This document shows positions 17,927 through 26,175 of a stretch of 61,218 bases of DNA, in pieces. Position numbers and translations under genes: made by a program. Position 1 is the stretch's first letter. The number at the start of each line of letters is the position of its first letter. A model generated the notes under the pieces. It was not told the DNA's origin. It was given only the letters and a program-made list of their open reading frames with translations, and did no database searches. The DNA is taken from the NCBI GenBank assembly GCA_947302275.1, contig CAMYUW010000014.1:1-61218 (forward strand), given 5' to 3'. This stretch comes from an uncultured Prevotellaceae bacterium (GTDB lineage: Bacteria > Bacteroidota > Bacteroidia > Bacteroidales > Muribaculaceae).

Positions 17927-19552
17927 TTACTTCAGATAGGTGTAACGGTAGTCGGTCGGCGATACGAGGGTCTCCTTGATGACGCGTGGGATAATCCAGC
18001 GGATCAGGTTGAACTCACCACCAGCCTTGTCGTTGGTACCGCTGGCACGTGCGCCGCCAAAGGGCTGCATACCCACTACGGCACCCGTCGGCTTGTCGTT
18101 GATGTAGAAGTTACCGGCGGCATAGCACAGCTTGTCGGTGATCTTCTCCACCTCCAGACGGTCGCGTCCCCAAACAGCACCGGTCAGGCCGTAAGGCGAA
18201 GTCTCGTCACACAGTTTCACGGTCTCGTTCACCTTGTCGTCGTCGTAGGGGTAAACCGTCAGCACGGGGCCGAAGATTTCCTCTTCCATCGACTTGAAGC
18301 GAGGATTGGTGGTCTCAATAACGGTAGGCTCAACAAACCAGCCTTTCTTCTTGTCGCACTTGCCACCGATGACGATTTTGGCATCCTCGGCCTCCTTGGC
18401 AAAGTCGATATAGGACTTGCACTTGTCGAACGAAGCCTCATCGATCACAGCATTGATGAAGTTATTGGGATCGGTAACATCGCCCATCTTCACCTCCTTG
18501 CACATAGCCTTGATGTCCTTCAGCACATCGGGCCACAAGCTCTTGGGAATGTACATGCGCGAAGCTGCAGAGCACTTCTGGCCCTGGAACTCGAATGCAC
18601 CGCAGAAGGCAGCCGTAGCCACAGCCTTCTTGTCGGCACTGGGATGAACAAAGATAAAGTCCTTGCCACCGGTCTCACCCACGAGACGGGGGTAGGAGAT
18701 ATACTTGTCAACGTTCAGGCTGGCCTGTTTCCACAACGACTTGAAGGTGGCAGTGCTACCGGTGAAGTGGATACCGCTGAAGTATTTGCTATTGGTAGCT
18801 ACCTCGCCGATGAGGGCGCCGCTACCAGGCAGGAAGTTAATCACGCCATCGGGCAGACCGGCTTCCTTGTAAAGCTGCATCAGGTAATAGTTGCTCAGCA
18901 GGGCGGTGGTAGAGGGCTTCCACAGGGCCACGTTACCCATCAGCACGGGAGTCATGCACAGGTTGCTGGCAATCGAGGTGAAGTTGAACGGGGTGACAGC
19001 CAGGATAAAGCCCTCGAGGGGACGATACTCGGTGTGGTTCAGTTGGCCCACGCCGTCCTTGGGCTGCATGCCGTAGATCTTGCTGGCATAGTGCACGTTG
19101 TAGCGGAAGAAGTCGATGGTCTCGCAAGCCGAGTCGATTTCGGCCTGGTAGAAGTTCTTGCTCTGGCCCAGCATCGTGGCGGCATTCATGATGGGACGAT
19201 ACTTGGTGGCGAGGAGTTCAGCCATCTTCATCACGATAGCGGCGCGAGTGGTCCAAGGCGTACGGCTCCATTCTTTCCATGCCTTCATAGCGGCATCGAT
19301 GGCCATCTTAATTTCCTTTTCGGTCACCTTGTGGTAGGTGGCGAGCACGTGCTTGTGGTCGTGGGGACAGGTCACTGTGCCCGTGTCACCGGTGCGGATT
19401 TCCTTGCCGCCGATGATGATAGGGATGTCAACCACGATTTTGCTTTGGCGCTCAAGTTCCTGTTCGAGGGCAACGCGCTCGGGAGAACCGGGCATATAGG
19501 CCTTCACCGGCTCATTGGCGGGAAGGGGAAAATTGATAACAGCGTTATTCAT
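17927..19552 (-). CDS. pruA: L-glutamate gamma-semialdehyde dehydrogenase
   Basis: 541 residues, the length of monofunctional P5C dehydrogenases. The aldehyde dehydrogenase core shows AVTPFNFTSIASN (cofactor binding), ELVGETGGKD-type context (YPRLVGETGGKDFIF) and the catalytic cysteine in FQGQKCSAASR. EEEIFGPVLTVYPY and GGARASGTNDKAGG are also present. It oxidises glutamate semialdehyde (P5C) to glutamate with NAD+. It lies downstream of rocD on the same strand, so the pair converts ornithine to glutamate. A tract of repeated ACTAAAAACT immediately precedes its ATG. Confidence 0.96.
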   Translation of the reverse strand: MNNAVINFPLPANEPVKAYMPGSPERVALEQELERQSKIVVDIPIIIGGKEIRTGDTGTVTCPHDHKHVLATYHKVTEKEIKMAIDAAMKAWKEWSRTPWTTRAAIVMKMAELLATKYRPIMNAATMLGQSKNFYQAEIDSACETIDFFRYNVHYASKIYGMQPKDGVGQLNHTEYRPLEGFILAVTPFNFTSIASNLCMTPVLMGNVALWKPSTTALLSNYYLMQLYKEAGLPDGVINFLPGSGALIGEVATNSKYFSGIHFTGSTATFKSLWKQASLNVDKYISYPRLVGETGGKDFIFVHPSADKKAVATAAFCGAFEFQGQKCSAASRMYIPKSLWPDVLKDIKAMCKEVKMGDVTDPNNFINAVIDEASFDKCKSYIDFAKEAEDAKIVIGGKCDKKKGWFVEPTVIETTNPRFKSMEEEIFGPVLTVYPYDDDKVNETVKLCDETSPYGLTGAVWGRDRLEVEKITDKLCYAAGNFYINDKPTGAVVGMQPFGGARASGTNDKAGGEFNLIRWIIPRVIKETLVSPTDYRYTYLK

Positions 19553-19686
19553 TTTATTGAGTTTTTAGTTTTTAGTTTCTAGTCCTTAGTCTCTAGTCCT
19601 AGTTTCTTGTGTTTGTTTGTTGTTGAAAATAATTGTTTGTAAGTTGAGGCAGAGTCTTTAAACTTTAACCTTTAAACTATAAACTT

Positions 19687-19720
19687 CAAGCATCGCAAGT
19701 GCTAGCACTCGCGATGCTTG
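19687..19720 (-). terminator. Hairpin between rocD and pruA
   Basis: A perfect 10-bp stem CAAGCATCGC (19687-19696) with GCGATGCTTG (19711-19720), with an inner palindrome AGTGCTAGCACT in the loop. It starts 9 nt after the rocD stop. The downstream side is AT-rich without a clear U-run, so it may be an attenuating hairpin rather than a full terminator. Confidence 0.5.
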
Positions 19721-19728
19721 AATATAAA

Positions 19729-21030
19729 TTATCCGAACATCTGCTCGAAGGTCTTCTTGATGATGGCAATAGCCTCCATCAGTTCGTCCTTGGTGATGCA
19801 CAAGGGAGGAGCGAAGCGGATGATGTGGTCGTGGGTAGGCTTGGCCAGCAGACCGTTGTCACGCAGCTTGAGGCAGATGTCCCATGCGGTCTTGCCCTCA
19901 ACAGGCTTGGTCACGATGGCATTCAGCAGACCGCGGCCACGCACTTGCACGATGAATGGCGAGTTGATTTTCTCGATTTCCTCACGGAAGATCTTACCCA
20001 TCTTCTCGGCGTTCTGAACGAGCTTCTCGTCTTTCACCACCTTCAAAGCCTCAACGGCAACACGGGCTGCCAGGGGGAAACCACCGAAGGTTGAGCCGTG
20101 CTCACCGGGTTTCACGTTGAGCATGATGTCGTCGTCGGCCAAGCAAGCCGATACGGGCAGCACACCACCACCCAGGGCCTTGCCCAGGATCACGATGTCG
20201 GGACGGATGCCGTCGTGCTGTGAGCACAGCATCTTACCCGTGCGGGCGATACCGGTCTGCACCTCGTCGGCAATGAACAGCACGTTGTGCTCGTGGCACA
20301 GGTCAAAGCATTTCTTCAGGTAGCCGTCATCGGGAACGAATACACCAGCCTCACCCTGGATGGGCTCAGCGATAAAGGCTGCAACCTCCTTGCCGTGCTC
20401 CTTGAGAGCCTTGGCAAGAGCTTCTGAATCATTATAGGGGATGCGGATGAAACCGGGGGTCAGAGGACCATAGTTTGCATAGCTGTCCGGATCATTACTC
20501 ATGGTGATAACGGTCACGGTACGGCCGTGGAAGTTACCCTCGCAGCAGATGATCTTTACCTTATCATTGGGAATACCTTTCTTAACAACACCCCAGCGAC
20601 GTGCCAGTTTCAGGGCGGTCTCAACACCCTCGGCACCCGTATTCATGGGCAGCACCTTGTCATAGCCGAAGTAGGAGTGCATGAACTTCTCATACTCGCA
20701 GAAGGCCTCGTTGTAGAAAGCACGTGAGGTCAGACACAGCTTGTTGGTCTGATCCTTGAGCGCCTTGACGATGCGGGGATGGCAGTGACCCTGATTCACG
20801 GCAGAGTAGGCCGACAGGAAGTCGAAGTACTTCTTGCCCTCAACGTCCCACACGTAGATGCCCTTACCTTTCTTCAGTACGACAGGCAGGGGATGATAGT
20901 TGTGGGCGCCGTAGCGCTCTTCCATCGCGATGTAGTTCTTGGTTTTTGCGCCCAGCGGATTGGGCTGACAGTTGTTCTTCTTACACTTGGTTTCTTTCTT
21001 CACAGCAGGTTTGGTTTTCTTTGTTGCCAT
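19729..21030 (-). CDS. rocD: Ornithine--oxo-acid aminotransferase
   Basis: 433 residues. The PLP class-III fold is shown by [51 protein letters not shown] and the Schiff-base lysine in [16 protein letters not shown]. It transfers the delta-amino group of ornithine to 2-oxoglutarate, giving glutamate semialdehyde for PruA. An unusual 28-residue Lys/Cys-rich N-terminal extension ([20 protein letters not shown]) precedes the normal family start. A -7 element TATATTTG lies at 21087-21094 (minus). Confidence 0.96.
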   Translation of the reverse strand: MATKKTKPAVKKETKCKKNNCQPNPLGAKTKNYIAMEERYGAHNYHPLPVVLKKGKGIYVWDVEGKKYFDFLSAYSAVNQGHCHPRIVKALKDQTNKLCLTSRAFYNEAFCEYEKFMHSYFGYDKVLPMNTGAEGVETALKLARRWGVVKKGIPNDKVKIICCEGNFHGRTVTVITMSNDPDSYANYGPLTPGFIRIPYNDSEALAKALKEHGKEVAAFIAEPIQGEAGVFVPDDGYLKKCFDLCHEHNVLFIADEVQTGIARTGKMLCSQHDGIRPDIVILGKALGGGVLPVSACLADDDIMLNVKPGEHGSTFGGFPLAARVAVEALKVVKDEKLVQNAEKMGKIFREEIEKINSPFIVQVRGRGLLNAIVTKPVEGKTAWDICLKLRDNGLLAKPTHDHIIRFAPPLCITKDELMEAIAIIKKTFEQMFG

Positions 21031-21219
21031 GTTTTCTTAAAATGTTATTGGTTTAAAGGATTAATGAAGTATGTATTAATTACGTGCAAATATACCCTAA
21101 ATTGCCTAATCTCGCAGCAGTTTCACATTATTTAACTGTAGCCATTATCTAGGGTAAATATTCAGTAGTCTGGCGTCCCCTGCTGTTTCGGGTCGGTTTT
21201 ATTGGATGATGCCAAGAAA

Positions 21220-21258
21220 AATCCGTCCCCGCAGTGGTATTATAAGCGGGGGCGGATT
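21220..21258 (-). terminator. Intrinsic terminator of the RNase G gene
   Basis: A 13-bp stem with one G-U pair, AATCCGTCCCCGC (21220-21232) with GCGGGGGCGGATT (21246-21258). It is followed on the minus strand by a run of five U. Confidence 0.75.
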
Positions 21259-21301
21259 GGATGTTTGTCACAGGTGATGCCCTATTGTGGGGAGGGTGGC
21301 A

Positions 21302-22948
21302 TCAATCCTGGCTGTCGTCTTCGGTTTCGGCAGCGTGTTTCTTGGAGCGACGTTCTTTCTTGCTCGTCTCACTGCTGCTGGTGTCTTTTTCCTCTTTAAG
21401 GTCAATTTCGTTGTGGTCTTTGTCGATGACCTTATAATCCAAGTAATTGAGCGACTGGTCGGGGAGGATGCGGAATTTGCGCTTGAACTCCCTGCGCCAT
21501 TTCCAATATTCGCTCACGATTCCCTTCTTGAGGTAGGCATCGACAAACGGATGGACATACATAATGAAGCTGTTCACGTGCAACGTGTGGATAAGATAAT
21601 CAATCTTGTCTTTCAGCTTGTCGGTAAAAAGCAGTGAAGGCTGCACTTCGCCTTTTCCGCCACATGACGGGCATGTCTCGGCGGTGGCAATATCGAGGGC
21701 CGGCCTTACGCGTTGGCGTGTAATCTGCATCAAGCCGAATTTACTCAGCGGTAGGATATTGTGGCGGGCGCGGTCCTTTTGCATTACTTCGCGCATGTGC
21801 TGATACAATTCCTGTCGGTGTTCGGCCTTGGCCATGTCAATGAAGTCTATCACGATGATACCGCCCATATCACGCAGGCGCAATTGCCTGGCAATCTCGT
21901 CGGCGGCGAGTAGGTTCACGTTGAGCGCATTGCTTTCCTGGTCGGTACTGGTGCGTGAACGGTTACCCGAGTTCACATCAATCACGTGTAGGGCTTCAGT
22001 GCTTTCTACGATTATGTATGCGCCCGACTTGAAGGATACTGTTTTGCCAAACGACGACTTGATCTGCTTGGTGATGCCATACTTGTCAAAGATGGGCATG
22101 TCGTCGCTGTACAGTTTCACGATATCACTGCGGTCGGGGGCTATCAGGTTCACGTAGTCGTGGATTTGCTCAAATACATCGGCATTGTTAACAAGAATGC
22201 TCTCGAAGTCGGGATTGAAGATGTCCCGTATTTCACCGACGGCACGGCTTTCTTCCTCATAAACCAGTGAGGGTGGAGTGGCCTGTTGCACTTTGGTGAT
22301 AGCGTCGTCCCAGGCTTTGAGCAGCGTCTTGAGCTCAGCATTGAGTTCAGCTGCTTTTTTGTTTTCGGCCGAGGTTCGCACGATAATCCCGAAGTTCTTG
22401 GGTTTCATGCTCTCGATAAGTTTCCTCAACCTGGTCTTCTCGGCGTTGTCTTTGATCTTTTGAGAAACCGAGATGCGGTCATTGAAAGGAGTCAGCACCA
22501 GGAAACGTCCAGTGAAGGTGATCTCAGTGGTCAATCGCGGCCCCTTAGTCGATATGGGCTCTTTGGCGATTTGAACGAGCAGTTCCTGACCTTGAGTAAG
22601 CACGTCAGATACTGTCCCGTGTTTGTTGGTGTCGGACAGGTTTTTGATTTTGCTGATGCTCGTTGGCCGCTTGTTGGGATTTTCGCGTACCGTCTTGATG
22701 TATTGAGCGAAAGTGTTGAACTGTGAACCCAAATCAAGGTAATGAAGGAATGCGTCCTTGGAGTGGCCCACGTTGACAAACGCGGCATTCAGTCCTGGCA
22801 TCAGCTTCTTTACCTTGGCAAGGTAGAGGTTGCCCACGGCATAGGAAACATCTCTTGTCTCCCGTTGCAAGGACACGAGGCGGCCGTCTTCGAGCAGTGC
22901 GGTCGTCATGTCCCGGGGCGTGACGTCAACTACTAATTCACTTCTCAT
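21302..22948 (-). CDS. rng: Ribonuclease E/G family endoribonuclease
   Basis: 548 residues, G-type length without the long degradosome scaffold of RNase E. An N-terminal S1 domain contains AAFVNVGHSKDAFLHY. The DNase I-like catalytic core has VIDVNSGNRS and IVIDFIDM (metal-binding Asp residues). The zinc-link is CPSCGGKGEVQ. The C-terminus is a charged tail (KKERRSKKHAAETEDD). It cuts single-stranded RNA in rRNA maturation and mRNA decay. The 350-nt region upstream is strongly structured, reminiscent of the autoregulatory leader of proteobacterial rne; this parallel is an inference. Confidence 0.95.
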   Translation of the reverse strand: MRSELVVDVTPRDMTTALLEDGRLVSLQRETRDVSYAVGNLYLAKVKKLMPGLNAAFVNVGHSKDAFLHYLDLGSQFNTFAQYIKTVRENPNKRPTSISKIKNLSDTNKHGTVSDVLTQGQELLVQIAKEPISTKGPRLTTEITFTGRFLVLTPFNDRISVSQKIKDNAEKTRLRKLIESMKPKNFGIIVRTSAENKKAAELNAELKTLLKAWDDAITKVQQATPPSLVYEEESRAVGEIRDIFNPDFESILVNNADVFEQIHDYVNLIAPDRSDIVKLYSDDMPIFDKYGITKQIKSSFGKTVSFKSGAYIIVESTEALHVIDVNSGNRSRTSTDQESNALNVNLLAADEIARQLRLRDMGGIIVIDFIDMAKAEHRQELYQHMREVMQKDRARHNILPLSKFGLMQITRQRVRPALDIATAETCPSCGGKGEVQPSLLFTDKLKDKIDYLIHTLHVNSFIMYVHPFVDAYLKKGIVSEYWKWRREFKRKFRILPDQSLNYLDYKVIDKDHNEIDLKEEKDTSSSETSKKERRSKKHAAETEDDSQD

Positions 22949-23156
22949 CGCAGAAGGTGGATGATGTAAAAACTATAAAAAGTAAGAGTTTTATATATAC
23001 TAAAGTTAGGGTGAAGGTAATAGTCATATACAAACGGCACTGTGCTCGCGGCAAATCTTGTCCCGCTGGACAATGGGCCGCACAGCTGTGCGAGGTTTCG
23101 TTGAAAGGGATCGTCAGCGCCTCATTGGCAAACTAGGACTCGCTTAGGGCGCTTCT
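22949..23156. other. Intergenic region with several small hairpins
   Basis: No ORF of note. Palindromes include GCACAGCTGTGC (23090 region), TTGTCC/GGACAA (around 23078) and AGCGCC/GGCGCT arms (around 23116 and 23150). A near-consensus -7 element TAACTTTA (minus, 23007-23000) may serve rng. Together with the long hairpin at 23157-23270 this makes most of the gap between rng and the small basic protein gene potentially structured RNA. Confidence 0.35.
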
Positions 23157-23270
23157 GGAATGAAGTCAGGAACAAACCAATTGACGTGATGAGTTCATGA
23201 AACAGTTGCAGTTTACGCTATCTTCAGTTCATCTCATCGAGAGTGCCAATTCGTTTGTTCCCGCAATTCC
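23157..23270 (-). ncRNA. Candidate structured RNA: 114-nt interrupted hairpin upstream of rng
   Basis: Three nested arm pairs share one axis: GGAAT (23157-23161) with ATTCC (23266-23270), 15 nt at 23169-23183 with 23247-23261 (14 of 15 pair), and GATGAG (23188-23193) with CTCATC (23233-23238). The result is a long stem with internal bulges. The neighbouring genes are on the minus strand, so it is probably transcribed in that direction, as a processed RNA or as the rng 5' UTR. I find none of the signature sequences of tmRNA, RNase P RNA or SRP RNA. A 6S-like rod is conceivable but unproven. Confidence 0.35.
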
Positions 23271-23296
23271 ACAGTCGTCACAAGTAGACTAAGTGA

Positions 23297-23389
23297 TTAC
23301 TTTTTGTTTTTGTGACGATTCTTGCGCAGTCTTTTTTTACGCTTGTGAGTTGCCATCTTGTGGCCTTTGCGTTTCTTTCCGTTTGGCAT
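23297..23389 (-). CDS. 30-residue very basic protein, AURKAIP1/COX24 (mS38)-like
   Basis: The frame from the ATG at 23389 encodes MPNGKKRKGHKMATHKRKKR followed by LRKNRHKNKK and a TAA. More than half of the residues are Lys, Arg or His. The K-M-x-x-H-K-R-x-K-R-L-R-K pattern resembles the short bacterial proteins of the AURKAIP1/COX24 domain family, whose mitochondrial member is ribosomal protein mS38. Inferred role: a small-subunit ribosomal protein or rRNA-binding peptide. It sits 59 nt downstream of the HU gene on the same strand. It is short enough that many gene callers would miss it. Confidence 0.75.
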   Translation of the reverse strand: MPNGKKRKGHKMATHKRKKRLRKNRHKNKK

Positions 23390-23448
23390 AATCTATAATG
23401 ATATATTAATAATATAAATATTATAATGTGCTGTCAACTATAGAGCGA

Positions 23449-23721
23449 TTACTTCACCTGCTCCATGAAAACCTTAGCGGGCTTGAAGGCTGGGATCTTG
23501 TGCTCGGGGATAATGATAACAGTGTTCTTGCTGATATTGCGGGCGGTCTTCTGTGAACGGGTCTTTACGATAAAGCTACCGAAGCCGCGCAAGTAAACGT
23601 TCTCACCATTTGCGAGTGAGTCCTTAACGGCATCCATGAATTTTTCAACAGTTTCCAGAACCGATGCTTTGTCAATGCCGGTGGAACTAGCAATCTCTCT
23701 TACGATTTCTGCTTTAGTCAT
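23449..23721 (-). CDS. HU-family DNA-binding protein
   Basis: 90 residues, exactly HU length. MTKAEIVREIASSTGIDK starts the helical dimer body, GENVYLRGFGSFIVKTR is the beta-hinge signature, and the DNA-binding arm contains ARNISKNTVIIIPEHKIPAFKP with the intercalating Pro. It bends and compacts DNA. It is upstream of the small basic protein and rng. Confidence 0.95.
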   Translation of the reverse strand: MTKAEIVREIASSTGIDKASVLETVEKFMDAVKDSLANGENVYLRGFGSFIVKTRSQKTARNISKNTVIIIPEHKIPAFKPAKVFMEQVK

Positions 23722-24068
23722 TGCTTTACTAAATTTTATTGATGTTAATGTTTAAAAATAAATTATTGTCTTTATAATTGCTTTGCGGTCAAGAAGTTAA
23801 GCGCATTTTTCGATGTTGTGGAGACAGCGAAAAAGCGCTCTTATTTGAGCCTCTGACGTTTTAGCGACTGCAAATATCGGCATTTTTTTCTAATTAAGCG
23901 CTAATATTCAGCATTTTTTATGAAATTTTTATTTTTTCTCCTCTTCCGCTTGACTGTATCGGATAGTGTTGATAGTCTTGAATCTAGCAATTTTTTAGGC
24001 GGTGTTTGGCATTTTGGTGTGGTTTTGGTGCACTCATTGCGAGTTTTTGACTAATTTTGCGCTCAATT
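23722..24068. other. Intergenic region between divergent HU and MIP18-family genes
   Basis: AT-rich, with short GC islands containing AGCGC repeats (AAAGCGCTC near 23832, AAGCGCTAA near 23897). A plus-strand -7 element TAATTTTG lies at 24052-24059, ten nt before the ATG at 24069. I see no ORF, and no clear HU promoter. Confidence 0.4.
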
Positions 24069-24389
24069 ATGGAACAAGAAAAGAAACTGATTATCGAGGA
24101 AGGCATCGTTAAGATGCTAAAGACGGTATATGATCCCGAGTTGCCCGTCGATGTCTATAGTTTGGGTTTGATCTATAAAATTGACCTTAAGGACGACGGC
24201 CATGTGGATATTGATATGACGCTCACTGCCCCTAATTGTCCTATCGCTGATTTCATCTTTGAGGACGTGAGGCAGAAGGTCGAGAGCGTTGACGGTGTTA
24301 CCAGTGCAACGATTAACCTGGTCTTTGAGCCTGAATGGGATCCTCGCATGATGACCGACGAGGCCAAGCTTGAGCTTGGTATGATGTAA
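24069..24389 (+). CDS. MIP18/DUF59-family Fe-S assembly protein
   Basis: 106 residues from the ATG at 24069. The alternative TTG at 24057 overlaps the -7 element TAATTTTG (24052-24059) and is unlikely. The sequence KMLKTVYDPELPVDVYSLGL and DIDMTLTAPNCPIADFI match the FeS_assembly_P domain, with the conserved DPE and the TAPNCP cysteine. Family members (SufT, PaaD, Fam96/MIP18) help mature or insert Fe-S clusters. The lpxH gene begins 10 nt downstream, so the two are co-transcribed. Confidence 0.88.
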   Translation: MEQEKKLIIEEGIVKMLKTVYDPELPVDVYSLGLIYKIDLKDDGHVDIDMTLTAPNCPIADFIFEDVRQKVESVDGVTSATINLVFEPEWDPRMMTDEAKLELGMM

Positions 24390-24399
24390 ACCCCAAGAC

Positions 24400-25158
24400 A
24401 TGGCTGGCAAGAATACATATTTCATATCTGACCTGCATCTGGGGGCCAAGTATATGGTTGATCATTTGGACCGTGAGCGACGAGTCTGCCGCTTCTTGGA
24501 CTCCATTAAGGATGATGCCGCTGAGCTGTATTTGTTAGGCGACATCCTTGACTACTGGTATGAATATAAGTATGTTGTGCCACGTGGGTATATCCGGTTT
24601 TTAGGAAAACTCGCTGAGTTGGCCGATGCTGGCGTCAAGCTCACATGGGTGGTTGGAAACCATGACGTGTGGCTGTTCGACTACCTGCGGGATCAGTTGA
24701 ACATGACTGTCCTCAAGGGGCATACTGTAGTCGAAACCCAAGGTAAACGTATTCTCATTTCCCACGGCGATGACGTGGGTGTGCAGCCCACCATGTACCG
24801 CTTCACGCGCTGGTGTTTCCATAACAAGGTTTGCCAGTGGCTCTATGCCGGCATCCATCCCCGTTGGACCTATACCATTGCCACACGTTGGTCTAACGAT
24901 AACCGCACGAACCGTTCACCCGAGACCTTGAAAATCATCTCGAAACGTGCAGCTGTGCGTTTGCTCGATTTCTCACGGGAGTTCTATGCAGCACATCCTG
25001 ATGTCGAGGCTTTTGTCTATGGCCATCTCCACATCGCCCGCATGAATAATCTTGACGGAATGCCGCCTGTAGTATTCCTGGGAGACTGGGTTTCGTTGTG
25101 TACCTATGCGGTTCTATATCAAGACGGGCAAATTGAGCTGAAGCACTACGAGGAATAG
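24400..25158 (+). CDS. lpxH: UDP-2,3-diacylglucosamine diphosphatase (LpxH family)
   Basis: 252 residues. It has the calcineurin-like phosphoesterase metal motifs in order: DLHLG, GDILDYW, VVGNHDVW, HGDDVG and GHLH. It releases UMP from UDP-2,3-diacylglucosamine to give lipid X in lipid A synthesis at the inner-membrane face. The second half has the helical insertion typical of LpxH (FTRWCFHNKVCQWLY). Bacteroidetes carry several related paralogs, so the role is likely but not certain. Confidence 0.88.
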   Translation: MAGKNTYFISDLHLGAKYMVDHLDRERRVCRFLDSIKDDAAELYLLGDILDYWYEYKYVVPRGYIRFLGKLAELADAGVKLTWVVGNHDVWLFDYLRDQLNMTVLKGHTVVETQGKRILISHGDDVGVQPTMYRFTRWCFHNKVCQWLYAGIHPRWTYTIATRWSNDNRTNRSPETLKIISKRAAVRLLDFSREFYAAHPDVEAFVYGHLHIARMNNLDGMPPVVFLGDWVSLCTYAVLYQDGQIELKHYEE

Positions 25159-25357
25159 GCATTAAGATACTTGTTAGGATTGTTTAACAGACGGTCTTAA
25201 TGAATCTTAATTCCGATAATTATCTCTTTGAGATGCAGCGGATTGAGGGTATGATAATTTGTAGCAAAAAGAGCCCATCATTACCTCCTCAAAGAAAAAT
25301 ATGTTGTATAACATAGAATTTTTATGTTTCAAGTTCAAAAAATGGCTCTACTTTTGT

Positions 25358-25455
25358 GCCATAAACCTGAAACAATCTTTTTTACCTTAGAAATTTTACC
25401 TATTTGAAACCTAAAAAGGAATTTTAAGCCGAGGCTTAAGGTTCCTTTTTAAATT
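25358..25455 (+). ncRNA. Candidate small RNA between lpxH and ispD
   Basis: A promoter-like pair TTTC (25327-25330), 18 nt, TACTTTTG (25349-25356) is followed about 55 nt later by a strong hairpin. Its arms are 25413-25430 and 25433-25450: 18 bp including two G-U pairs, closed by a 2-nt loop and ending in five T. The hairpin sits before the separate ispD -7 element (TAATTTTG, 25462-25469), so it would end a transcript of about 95 nt. Alternatively it is only the lpxH terminator. The rest of the 25159-25491 gap shows no ORF. Confidence 0.35.
25413..25450 (+). terminator. 18-bp hairpin terminator upstream of ispD
   Basis: The left arm AAAAAGGAATTTTAAGCC pairs with the right arm GGCTTAAGGTTCCTTTTT (two U-G wobbles), followed by AAATTTT. 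The A-run on the other side would let it work in both directions. Confidence 0.65.
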
Positions 25456-25491
25456 TTAAATTAATTTTGTGGTCACGAAACTAAAGATGTG

Positions 25492-26175
25492 ATGAGAACG
25501 ATAGCAATTATAGTGGCAGGAGGAAGCGGCACGCGGTTCGGCGCTGAGTTACCCAAGCAGTTCCTGGCGTTGGGCGGGCTTCCTATCTTAATGCGCACGA
25601 TTGAGGCCTTCCATGGGAATAGGGACAGATCTTTTGATGTGATTGTCACCTTGCCCGCTGCTCAGATGGGCTTGTGGCACGACCTGTGTGCGCGCCACGG
25701 CTTTGCTGTTCCTCATCGCGTGGTTGCTGGAGGTGAGACGCGGTGGCACAGTGTGAAGAACGCCCTCGATAGCATCGGCGATCCTGCTGGAGTTGATGTG
25801 ATTGCTGTGCATGACGGCGTTCGCCCGCTAGCTACTCCCGACCTCATCAACCGTGTCATCGATGCTGCCCATCGTGATGGAGCGGCCATCCCTGTGGTAA
25901 TGCTCAACGACTCGGTTCGTCAGGTTTCGGGTGACGGTAGCCACGCGCTTGACCGCTCTTCGTTAAGGGCAGTCCAAACTCCTCAGGCCTTTGAAGCCAA
26001 GTTGTTGTTGGACGCTTACTCGTTGCCTTATCAGCCAATATTCACCGATGACGCCTCGGTGGTTGAATGTGCTGGCCACGCTATCACCCTTGTCGAGGGC
26101 GATCCCCGTAATCTGAAAATTACACGTCCCATGGACTTGGTGCTTGCCGAATACCTGATGAATCAAGATGCCTGA
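25492..26175 (+). CDS. ispD: 2-C-methyl-D-erythritol 4-phosphate cytidylyltransferase
   Basis: 227 residues from the ATG at 25492; the in-frame GTG at 25489 gives one more residue. The nucleotide-binding loop is VAGGSGTRFGAELPKQF. VAGGETRWHSVKNAL, VDVIAVHDGVRPLATPDL and RSSLRAVQTPQAF also match IspD. It couples CTP to MEP in the non-mevalonate isoprenoid pathway. Its 3' end overlaps recG by 8 bp, so they are translationally coupled. -7 element TAATTTTG at 25462-25469. Confidence 0.96.
   Translation: MRTIAIIVAGGSGTRFGAELPKQFLALGGLPILMRTIEAFHGNRDRSFDVIVTLPAAQMGLWHDLCARHGFAVPHRVVAGGETRWHSVKNALDSIGDPAGVDVIAVHDGVRPLATPDLINRVIDAAHRDGAAIPVVMLNDSVRQVSGDGSHALDRSSLRAVQTPQAFEAKLLLDAYSLPYQPIFTDDASVVECAGHAITLVEGDPRNLKITRPMDLVLAEYLMNQDA

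Noticed and set aside
18644..19582. 312-codon open frame antisense to pruA
   Set aside because: Shadow of pruA; the composition lacks any real protein signature.
22949..23296. tmRNA, RNase P RNA or SRP RNA
   Set aside because: None of the conserved signature sequences of these RNAs is present on either strand; kept only as an unassigned structured region.
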